Assembly: GCA_012934845.2 (NCBI GenBank)
Contig: WNNJ02003067.1
Location: 1-64,000, forward strand
Source: Pomphorhynchus laevis
Lineage: Eukaryota > Acanthocephala > Palaeacanthocephala > Echinorhynchida > Pomphorhynchidae
Length of the DNA stretch: 64,000 nt
Direction of reading: 5' to 3'
How positions within the stretch are numbered: the first letter of the stretch is position 1; every line of letters starts with the position of its first letter. Positions 29,221-40,100 of the stretch are shown piece by piece. The notes beneath the pieces were generated by a model. It saw only the letters and a program-made list of their open reading frames with translations, had not been told where the DNA came from and did no database searches. A program made the position numbers and the translations under genes.

Positions 29221-30010
29221 ATCAGTAACCGGGATCAGTTGTTGTAATTATTGACCGTGATCAGTACTATTAATCAGTATTCGTGATCAGTAGCCGTGAT
29301 AAGTAGCCGTGATAAGTAGCCGTGATAAGTAGCCGTGATAAGTAGCCGTGATAAGTAGCCGTGATAAGTAGCCGTGATAAGTAGCCGTGATAAGTAGCCG
29401 TATTCAGTGCCCGTGATAAGTATTCATGATCCTTAGTTTTGATTATTACAGTGATCAGTAACTGTGACAAATGACCGTTGTCAGTAGCTTTGATATATAG
29501 CCTGATCAGAAGGCGTAATCATTTTACGTGATCAGTAGCCGTGATCAGTAGCCGTGATCAGTAGCCGTGATCAGTAGCCGTGATCCGTAGCCGTTATCAG
29601 TAACTGTGATCAATAGCCGTGATCAGTAGCCGTGATCAGTAGCCGTACAGTACCAGTAGCCGTGATCGGTAGCCGTGATCAGTAGCCTTTATCAGTAGCC
29701 GTGATCAGTAGACGTGATCTGTAGTTTGATCACTTACCGTGATCAGTAGCCTTGATACGTGACCGGGATCAGTAGCCGTAATCAGTGACTGTGATCAGTA
29801 CCTGTAATCAGTATCCGTGATTAGTAGCCGTTAAAAGTAGAGGTGATCAGTGCCCGTGATTAGTAGTCATGACCTTAGTTTTGAGTTATAGCAGTGATCA
29901 GTGGCCGTAACAAGTGACCGTTGTTAGTAGCTTTGATAAGTAGCCTGATCAGAAGGCAAGATCAGTAGCCGTGATCAGTATCCGTGATCAGTATCCGTGA
30001 TCAGTATCCG
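29221..30010. repeat. Satellite block duplication of about 0.8 kb, copy A
   Basis: The block beginning cagtaaccgggatcag is repeated from about 30196 to 30990; the starts are 975 bp apart (75 monomers). The copies differ mainly in the length of an internal run of the gataagtagccgt variant. Confidence 0.8.
29301..29402. repeat. Satellite sub-array of the aagtagccgtgat variant
   Basis: About eight identical monomers all carry aag in place of cag. The matching run in the duplicate block at about 30266-30350 has fewer copies, so the run changed length after duplication. The change removes the TGA on the minus strand, which opens a spurious 66-codon frame of 13-residue repeats; I do not call it a gene. 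Confidence 0.85.
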
Positions 30011-31749
30011 TTATCAATAGCCGTGATCAGTAGACGTGATCAGTAGCCGTGATCAGTAGCCGTGATCAGTAGCCGTGATCAGTAGCCGTGATCAGTAGCC
30101 GTGATCAGTAGCCGTGATCAGTAGCCGTGATCAGTAGCCGTGATCAGTAGCCGTGATCAGTAGCCGTGATCAGTAGCCGTGATCAGTAGCCGTGATCAGT
30201 AACCGGGATCAGTTGTTGTAATTATTGACCGTGATCAGTACTATTAATCAGTATTCGTGATCAGTAGCCGTGATAAGTAGCCGTGATAAGTAGCCGTGAT
30301 AAGTAGCCGTGATAAGTAGCCGTGATAAGTAGCCGTGATAAGTAGCCGTATTCAGTGCCCGTGATAAGTATTCATGATCCTTAGTTTTGATTATTACAGT
30401 GATCAGTAACTGTGACAAATGACCGTTGTCAGTAGCTTTGATATATAGCCTGATCAGAAGGCGTAATCATTTTACGTGATCAGTAGCCGTGATCAGTAGC
30501 CGTGATCAGTAGCCGTGATCAGTAGCCGTGATCCGTAGCCGTTATCAGTAACTGTGATCAATAGCCGTGATCAGTAGCCGTGATCAGTAGCCGTTACCAG
30601 TAGCCGTGATCGGTAGCCGTGATCAGTAGCCTTTATCAGTAGCCGTGATCAGTAGACGTGATCTGTAGTTTGATCACTTACCGTGATCAGTAGCCTTGAT
30701 ACGTGACCGGGATCAGTAGCCGTAATCAGTGACTGTGATCAGTACCTGTAATCAGTATCCGTGATTAGTAGCCGTTAAAAGTAGAGGTGATCAGTGCCCG
30801 TGATTAGTAGTCATGACCTTAGTTTTGAGTTATAGCAGTGATCAGTGGCCGTAACAAGTGACCGTTGTTAGTAGCTTTGATAAGTAGCCTGATCAGAAGG
30901 CAAGATCAGTAGCCGTGATCAGTATCCGTGATCAGTATCCGTGATCAGTATCCGTGATCAGTATCCGTTATCAATAGCCGTGATCAGTAGACGTGATCAG
31001 TAGCCGTGATCAGTAGCCGTGATCAGTAGCCGTGATCAGTAGCCGTGATCAGTAGCCGTGATCAGTAGCCGTGATCAGTAGCCGTGATCAGTAGCCGTGA
31101 TCAGTAGCCGTGATCAGTAGCCGTGATCAGTAGCCGTGATCAGTTGCAGTGATCAGTAGCCGTGATCAGTAGCCGTGATCAGTAGCCGTGATCAGTAGCC
31201 GTGATCAGTAGCCGTGATCAGTAGCCGTGATCAGTAGCCGTGATCAGTAGCCGTGATCAGTAGCCGTGATCAGTAGCCGTGATCAGTAGCCGTGATCAGT
31301 AGCCGTGATCAGTAGCCGTGATCAGTAGCCGTGATCAGTAGCCGTGATCAGTAGCCGTGATCAGTAGCCGTGATCAGTAGCCGTGATCAGTAGCCGTGAT
31401 CAGTAGCCGTGATCAGTAGCCGTGATCAGTAGCCGTGATCAGTAGCCGTGATCAGTAGACGTGATCATTGGCCGTTATCAGTAGCCGTGCTATAACGGTG
31501 ATCATTAGCCGTGATAATTGGCCGTAATTAGTAGCTGTAATTAGTAGGCTTGATCAGTAATCGTTATGAGTAGCCGGTTATTAGTGACCGTGAACATTGG
31601 CCGTACTTAGAAACCGTGATCAGTACCTTTAATCAGTAGCCGTGATCGTTTACGGTAAAAATAGCCGTGGTAAGTAGCCGTGATCAGTGCCCGTGATTAG
31701 CAGTCATGATCCTTATCCGTGATTAATAGCAGTGATCAGTAGCCGTGAT

Positions 31750-32065
31750 CAGTAGGCTTGATCACTAGCTAGAATCAGTTGCCGTGATCAGTAGCCGAGG
31801 TTAGTAGCCGTAATCATTATACTTGATCAGTTGCCGTGTTTAATAGCGGTTATCAATAACCGTGATCAGTAGCTGTTAAAAGTAGCTGTTAAAAGTATCC
31901 TTGATCAATAGCCGTGATCAGTAGTCGTGATCAGTGTTGTGATTAGTAGCCGTGATGAGTTGTCGCTATAAGTAACTGTGATCAGTCGTCGTCATTTGTA
32001 TCATTTATCAGTAGCCGTGATCAGTTGACTGAATAATTAGCCGTGAACAGCAGCCGTGATCAGTG
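31750..32065. repeat. Long-range satellite duplication, copy B
   Basis: Second copy of the 14245-14560 block, lying in the otherwise decayed right part of the array, where its sharp similarity to the distant copy stands out. Confidence 0.8.
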
Positions 32066-32461
32066 GCCGTGATCAGTAGCCGTTATCTGTAGCCGTTATC
32101 AGTAGCAGTAATCAGTAGCCGTGATCATAGACGTTATCAGTAGCCGTGATCAGTAGCCTTGATCGGTTACCGTGATCAGTAGACGTAATCGGAAGCCGTG
32201 ATCAGTAGCCTGGATTAGTAGCCGTTATTAGTGCCCGTGATAAGTTGTCGTGGTTCTTGGCAACGATTTATAGCAGTGATCCGTAGCCGTGATCTGTAGC
32301 CTTGATCAGTAGCTAGGATCAGTTGCCGTGATCAGAAGCCGTGATCAGTAGCCTTAATCAGTGCCCTGATTAGGAGCCCTTATCAATAGCTTTGATCAGT
32401 GTTTGTGATAAGTAGCCGTGATCATTAGCTTTAATCAGTAGCCAGAATAAGTAGCCGTGAT

Positions 32462-32650
32462 CAATAGCCGTGATCAATAGCCGTGATCAATAGCCGTGAT
32501 CAATAGCCGTGATCAATAGCCGTGATCAATAGCCGTGATCAATAGCCGTGATCAATAGCCGTGATCAATAGCCGTGATCAATAGCCGTGATCAATAGCCG
32601 TGATAATAGCCGTTATCAATAGCCGTTATCAATAGCCGTTGTCAATAGCC
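32462..32650. repeat. Satellite sub-array of the caatagccgtgat variant
   Basis: About eleven near-identical monomers share g-to-a (caatag for cagtag), followed by ccgttat derivatives. This fresh expansion sits within an otherwise decayed part of the array, about 0.6 kb from its right edge. Confidence 0.85.
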
Positions 32651-33246
32651 GTGATCCATAGCTGTGATCAGTCGCCATGATCAATAGCCGTGATCAATAG
32701 CGGTGATCAGTAGATATGATCAGAAGCCGTGATCAGTAGCCGTGATCAGTAGCCGTTGTTAGTAGCTGTTTCAGTAGCCGTAATAAGTACTTGTGATCAG
32801 TATCCGTGGTCAGTGCCTATGATCAGTGCACGGGATTAGTAGTCGTGAACCTTAGCCGTCGTTAGTAACTGTGATCAGTAGCCGGGATTAGTAGCCGTGA
32901 TCAGTAGATGATTAGTAGCCGTCATTTGTAGCTTTTATTTATTACGCCATCAGAACCTGTAATCAGTTTCCTTGATTACCATCCGTGATCAGCCACTGTT
33001 ATCAGTAGTCGTGATGAGTTGAGGTTTTCGTTGCTGTGATCATTAGCCCTATTCTGTAATGCCCTCGTTTTTATCAATAGTGGGGTTATCAGTGGACATA
33101 ATATGTAACCTTTATTGGTAGCCTAGATCAGTAGCCTAGATCAGTAGATGAGATCAGTAGCTGTGATCAGTCGTTGATCAGTAGCTGTGATGGGTAGCTG
33201 TCATCCTGAGCCGTGATTAGTAACTGTTATCAGTATCCGCGCTCAA

Positions 33247-34163
33247 TGGTTGTGTAATTAACGTATCATTTAATGGGCTTGATTGAGAAGTTTTTCTGCT
33301 CATATCACTGTATTAATGTGTTTGCTGACTCTGCACATGGCAATGCTTATATGCTTAATAAAGTTGAATTGTCTTATAAACAGTTGAACTAGTAGTTTTA
33401 ATGTATAAATTAGGGTAATTATTTTTCACAATAAATCAGGCGATCACTTTACAATCAAATACCATTCACGATCAAATTAATTTAAATTAAAGATTTTTTG
33501 TTTAATTATTCACATAATTTTTTAGATGCCAATGAAGTCAAACCAAAGGAGCTGAGTTACCAGTCACTGAGTTATCAATGACTTATATGCTGTGGAATAA
33601 ATCCACAGAATGTAAGTCATTTTATATCGTCTTGACACGTTATAATTTCAATATTGTTGCCTTTGTTTCTGTATTCAATCAAAAATTGATTGTTCTAAGT
33701 AAATGAAAATATAAGTTGTCATCTTGTATTTTTATTTACATTTTATGAAAGCACTGTCATGAAGGACTCGGTGATATTATTTACAAAAAAATTTAATCAA
33801 ACTTATTCGATATGATAATTGACAGAAGATGGAATATTTAAAAGAATCAATTACGACTCAAATATCTTTGAAACACTTTCAATTGCCAATTAATGTGTAG
33901 TTATCGATAAAACACTTATATTGATTGGTTAAGTTTATTGGTTTTGCCTGAAAATGTCAAATGTCAAATCTATATTATTTATAGGAGATATTCACAATAT
34001 GTCAAGTTGCTGTTGCCGTTTTACATCAAATACCTCTTTTTATTTGCGAAGTTTAAGAGTGGATATATTTATTTACTGACAATAGATCATCAAAAATTAT
34101 TAGAAAATAAAAATTACTATCCACAAAACGAGTATTTTTAGCTGTTACTAAAAAATAAGGTGC
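33247..34163 (+). other. AT-rich region between satellite and cystinosin start; presumed promoter region
   Basis: The 13-bp periodicity is lost by about 33246 and unique AT-rich sequence follows up to the predicted cystinosin start codon. I see no convincing TATA/initiator pair or CpG-rich patch, and a 67-codon open frame at 33938-34141 has no recognisable similarity. The region is labelled by position only. Confidence 0.5.
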
Positions 34164-34197
34164 ATGTATTCTACCGCCGTTATTGTCTTAGTTATAT
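34164..34197 (+). CDS. CTNS: Cystinosin exon 1 (signal peptide start)
   Basis: Encodes MYSTAVIVLVI plus one base of codon 12 and ends at a strong donor (GTAAGTAGG). It was chosen because it gives a hydrophobic leader, the required phase-1 junction with exon 2 and a GC content above its surroundings. It is so short that another upstream start cannot be excluded. Confidence 0.65.
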
Positions 34198-37100
34198 GTA
34201 AGTAGGAGTTAAATATTTTTATTTTGAGACTTAATTGATCAATTTCTAATATATATTTTAATAATTCTAGAAAACAAATGTTATTTTTCTTTCTGCCATT
34301 TTAAATTATAATGAATTTGAATTTTAATCGATTTTATAGATTTACATTTAATATAAAACTGTAAGGTTTTTTATTAAACAATTTATGAAATTTAATTACA
34401 ACTTGGACTGTAGAATTATCTATTTTTCTAATACCGAAATTTCAATTTTTCTTATTTTGTTGACTTGCTAGTTATAATTATAAAATTAATTTTAATTACA
34501 TAATTTTATATTAAATATTAAATAAATATAAATAAAAAAATATAAAAAAATATAAATTATTAAATTATTTTATTTACATAAATATAAATATTTTTGTTTA
34601 ATTCTTTTTATTTATAATATTAAAATGAAAAAATTGTTATTATTTTGAATTTGAATTATTTATCAATTCGTGGAGTGATTCAAGTGAAAAAATATTTTAT
34701 TTAAAAATATATCTAATTTTCGATAGTAAACTGTTATCATCAGAAGAATAAATTGTTCCTGTTTATTATTTATTGGCTATCAACAATGTAATTTTATCTC
34801 ATGATAAAATATGATTCAAATGTAAAATTATTACTCAAAAAAAAACAGAAAAGAACAGCTGGAACTACATACACATCTTGAAGACCAATCTCCAGTGTTT
34901 ACTGCAGCAATCAAATTAAACGATAAAATTCCAAATTAAAATTTGTTATTTGTTAAGTTGAGAATAATTTGAGTAAGCATACCGAGAGATTGGATTTTAG
35001 ATTATTGTATTTTTATCATACATTTTAGTTTCTTATTTTAGCTACATTTTAATTATTTAAACACAAAGCAATTAATTTATAAATATTTATTAAAAAATAT
35101 TTATTTAAATGTTGCAAATAAATAATAATTGACTCTGAACTTTTTTGTTTAATAATAATTGATATGTTTTAATTATTTAAACATATAGCGAATAATTAAT
35201 AATTATTTATAAAAATATAGTAAATTTTAAATATTAAAAATATATCATTTTGTTAGTTAATAGTTTTAAATACATATAAGATAAAAATTCGGAAAGATTA
35301 TTTCTAATATTAAATTTATGTATATATAAATAATATATAATAATATATAAATAATATATATAATTTCTATATTATTAAAATTTAGAAATTTTTATCTAAG
35401 ATTAAAATTGTGATTATATATTTGATGAAATTAAAAAGAAAATGAAAATAACAAGCAATTATAAAAAAGATCAAATTAATGAAAATATGTAATATTTTTG
35501 TACATAAAAATATGTAATATTTTTATACATAAAAATATTTATTCGATAGTCAACTGACTATCGAAAATTCGGTATAAAATATACCGAATTTATATCTGAA
35601 AATAAAAATCAATATGATAATAGATGACAATGTATTTATAAACATCAATTAAGAGAGAGATCAGAGAACGAAATTTACCGATAGCCCACTGCCATCATAT
35701 TCAGGAATAAATGTTTACTCTTGAAGATGATAGCAGTAGGCTATTGAAAATTCGATTAAATAAATATTTTACTTCACTCTCTCCACTAATAAATAATCAA
35801 TTTTAGCATTTAAAATGTTTGTTTTTATAATATTTTATGCATATAAAATTCTAATATTATTAAAATCTAAAAATATATTAAATAGCTGTTTAATTCAAAA
35901 CGTATACAATTCACTAATATTGTATTCTTTTATACTACAAATATGCAAAACAAAAGTCTAATTTAACACAAAAAAGTCGAACGGAGAGAATGCGACATTT
36001 CAATGACATTGCCTGACAAAGGTGAAGAAGATTAGTAATAATGAATGTGTTTTATATTTCTATGAAATAAAAACGCATTCACGAGTGCGGCGGCAACCGT
36101 AAATGATAAAAACTGAGTGTTAATGATTTCAAACACATTCGTATACTTACTCTACAATGAATCACCAAAGTGGACTTTAAATCGTTAAACTTTCATTGAG
36201 CTTTTTGAGCTAAAAATGGTCAGTGTTGAAAAGTGTTATAATATTGGAAAATATTACAAAATGTTACAAAATATTACAAAATATTTTGTAACATTTACCC
36301 CTGAAGATGACATCAGTAGGCTATTGAAAATTCGATTAAATAAATATTTTACTTCACTCTCTCCACTAATAAATAATCCAATATGAGTGAACAATCAATT
36401 TATAATATTAAATTTATGTATATATAAATAATATATAATAATATATAAATAATATATATAATTTCTATATTATTAAAATTTAGAAATTTTTATCTAAGAT
36501 TAAAATTGTAATTGGAAAACTTAAATATTTGATAAAATTAAAAAAAATGAAAATAACAAACAATTATAAAAAAAGATCAAATTAATGAAAATATGTAATA
36601 TTTTTATGCATAAAAATTTGTATTCGATAGTCAGCTGATCATAGCAGTTGACTATCGAAAATTTGATATTTAAATAAAATATTTTTTACTTCACTCTCTA
36701 CTAATTGATAACAGAAAGCAATGAGCGAACATTGCTTTCTGAATTATATATTTGAATTTTATAATTGAACATAGTCATTTGATAATTGTTTAAAATAAGC
36801 CATCAATTGCTAATTAAAATGTTATCAATGAAATCCATTGTAATCAATTGGTAGTGAACTGTTGAGTATAATAATATCACTTTTAAGAACTTGCTTATTG
36901 CTTTCTCAAGTTGCGTTAAATTTTGAATCTAAAATAATGGATAAAAATTAGAAAATTCTAATACACAATTTTACAATTTTTTTTTATTTTGTTGACTTAT
37001 TTGTAATTCTTAAAAACGAAAAAGCTGAAGATCAATTTTGAGAAGAAGCTAATGTACAAATTTAAATCGTCAGTGGATTTGTATAAGTAAATTAATAACG

Positions 37101-40100
37101 TTGACATAATGTCATTATTTTTTAATTAATGGCAAGTACTCCATACGCATTATATAAAAGAATATTTGCCTCGCCAAATCTCAAATGTTTTAAAACTTTA
37201 TTTTATGTTTTGTTCATTGTGTTCATCATTGGTAGTACATTGACCTCGCATATGCGATAACGCTCACTTTCCTGTTTATGAGTAGCTTTCGCAAATTGAC
37301 TTAAACAAAATGGTGATTTCTGCTGTTTCTACGTCCTCTTCTTTAAATGCAAAATTATATTGAATTTGTTTAATTGTGAAGCAACATATAATTGGATTTA
37401 TGTCAAATACAGAAAAGTCTTTGCCATTGAATTGCATAAAATCTTTGAACATATAGCACAGATAAATAAACTACAATTAAATTTTTTAATTTACTTGTCA
37501 ACTTATATGTCAAAAGATTTCGTATAATTTACATTAAAAAATTGCCATCAAATTATCCGATATAATTCATAACATTTTGCCGGAAATCTGTGATTATTTA
37601 AAACACGAAAGTTTATTTTATTTGTTTTAAATATTAAATATTATGCATTTATCGGAATTTTAATTTTTGTTAATTCAACAATTAAAGAATAAAATTAAAT
37701 TAGGAATATCGACACATTTCATTTTGATTTTTAATTACTCGCACATTATGTTATTGATATAATTTAATAATTTATAATTTATTTATTTTATTTAGTGTGT
37801 TTTTATATTAATTCGTTTATCAATACATTTTGTACATATGCAATTGATAAACACATAAGTATGAGGTATAGATTTCCCGTTTGAACAAATAATTGATGTG
37901 AAACTTGATGTAAAGATTTGTGTAAAATTTGATGATCCATTTTTCTTATTCATTGAATTTTGAGAACAGGATTAAAACATCAACATTAAAAGTTTTCTTC
38001 TTTGGTCCCAAAATTCACTAAATATTACATTATTGCTAATATTTATAACAATATAGCACATTAGTTATAATGCACTATTATTACATTTTTAGAGAACAAA
38101 AAATCATACAGAACATATAAATGCTAACAAATATTAAACAGGTGGTTTAAATATAAAAAGAAAAATGATAAAAAATGCAACTAAATATGGATTAAAAAAT
38201 ACATAATTAAAAAAATGAAGAAATTAACTAAAGGTCTAACAATCGGATTAGATAACTGAGTCTACGTATTTTATAATATAAAGATAAATAATAAATAATT
38301 ATATAAGATTTTTTATAATCTATATTTATATTAAGTTAAAATAAAAATTGAAATTGAAATTTTATTTATATTCAATTTTTACGAATTGACTAATAAATAA
38401 CAGACAACGTATAATAATTATTAAAGGTCATCAGGAGGAACTGCTAAGTTATCAGGTTTCAGCACCTGTTCCCCGACGCAGCATTGCAGCGGGGTCGAAT
38501 ACGCGCTAATGACGTATTGATAATGATGAAATTAATTACCTAATGAAGCTTATTCTATGTCTTGATTAGCCTATGTCTTGAAACATGCATAAAATGTCTT
38601 TAAATTTGATTTTGATAAACCTCTTCAGAGGTTAATCGCGGACAGCTATCTACATGAGTTACTGGAAGAAAAACATGTACCATTTAATGGAATAAGTAAG
38701 TCAAATCTTCAATGCTTAATTTAGGCTCTTTGCATTTTAATTTCAATAATTTGGCGGTCATTTCAATAGCTCGCTGTAATGGTATATTTGTAAATAGAGA
38801 TACCACGTCTGCTGTTCCGATGTATACTCTTTGATTTTGATATTTTTCGAAAGAGTATAATGATAGATTGATCGATTCGCTAAAGACTGATTGGAAACGA
38901 AATATAAATTATCACAAGAAACGACATTTTCCGACCTTTTCTTTTTTTAAAACTAAACCAATATATTCAAAAAATGAAGTAGTAAATGTCATCCCTTGTA
39001 AAGATTGCAACAAAGTCTGCAGCTGCCAAATCAAGCAATGACATAGAAAAGCATTGAACAGCACAAGTTTTTGAACAGTTTACATACGATTAATTTCGAT
39101 AATCCAACTGTTATTGAATACGAGCCAGATACACGTATTCGTTTAATCAAAGAGGCGGTACAAATCGATATTGCATCAATCATGCAAGGCAATGACATCG
39201 ATTAGTGCTTAAAATTACCGCTGAATAAGGATTTGGTTGAACTACATATCCATTAAATTCTTCCACTTTTATTGTATAAATAGTATGTCATCAGTTGTCA
39301 AAGACTAGTGTTTTTTAAGAGGCCAATCGCATTGGCGAAATTCAAAAATAAAACGTTCTCCTTTTTTCTCAGAGAAAGAGCCAACAAATGATTACATTAT
39401 CTTCTAACTCAATTTAAAAAATATATTTATAGATCAAATATTTGAACAATATTTTGATCATAGTTTTAATATATTTTAATATATTAATTAAATGTTTGGG
39501 TAATTTACTTTATCAACTAAATTTTTATTTTATTTATATTATATATTATACCATCAAATAAAATTATTAATGATTTAAATATTAAGTATTAAAAATTAAA
39601 ACAAAATATTAGTAGTATATTTTATATTTTGTATTTAATTTTAAATTAATTTAAATTATTAAATTATTACAAATATTACTTAGCAACACGTCGTATATAA
39701 ATTCAATTTATGTTTTACGAATAAGAGAATTAACAAATACATTTAATTCGAATATTATCAAATAATATTTAAATATATATATTTATATCAATAGCTCATA
39801 AATTAACTTTTAAAATTCAAAATTTATTAGATTTGTCGGAAATACAATCAAAGGAATCTAATCTTCTCGAGGATGTGTATAAAGTTGACTTCAATCCCAA
39901 GCTGATAAGCTTGAAACTAAACTCTACAAAAAACATACAAGCAAAATTAAGGTAAGTCATATATACATCGTACCTAAATATAAAAAGAAGCAATCCGAAA
40001 AAGTGTTAAAAACATTTTTATTCTAAAAAAATTATTATCAACATTTATTGATATTTTTATTTTTTAAATAAAAAATAAAGCGAATATGTTCTTAACTAAT

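Larger units (their letters stand above)
1..33246. repeat. 13-bp satellite array (monomer cagtagccgtgat), over 33 kb
   Basis: The whole stretch is head-to-tail copies and variants of a 13-bp unit, about 2,550 monomers. Each monomer junction makes the palindrome TGATCA, so intact blocks carry a BclI/GATC site every 13 bp. Monomer GC is 7/13, against very AT-rich flanks. Common variants are ttgccgtgat, gtagttgtgat, gtagacttgat and gtggccgttat, and they recur in fixed order, giving a higher-order pattern. Homogeneous blocks dominate up to about 18 kb. Beyond about 21 kb monomers are much more diverged, and the last kilobase before 33246 is barely recognisable, as expected at a satellite edge. 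The left end is not in the window. The canonical unit has TAG on the + strand and TGA on the - strand in the rotating frame, so it is not coding. Function is unknown; centromeric or heterochromatic satellite is a guess. Confidence 0.97.

Noticed and set aside
29270-29470. 66-codon minus-strand frame of 13-residue repeats
   Set aside because: It arises from the aagtagccgtgat variant, which changes TGA to TTA; the duplicate block does not keep it.
1-33246. CRISPR-like or coding tandem repeat reading of the array
   Set aside because: There are no unique spacers of constant length, and the 13-bp unit cycles through all frames and meets stops on both strands.
33938-34141. 67-codon plus-strand frame upstream of cystinosin
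   Set aside because: AT-driven composition, no family similarity, and it ends just before the better-supported exon 1.
38440-38515. tRNA or tRNA-derived SINE
   Set aside because: A GGGTCGAATAC string resembles a B box, but no acceptor stem, anticodon arm or A box at the right distance could be found.
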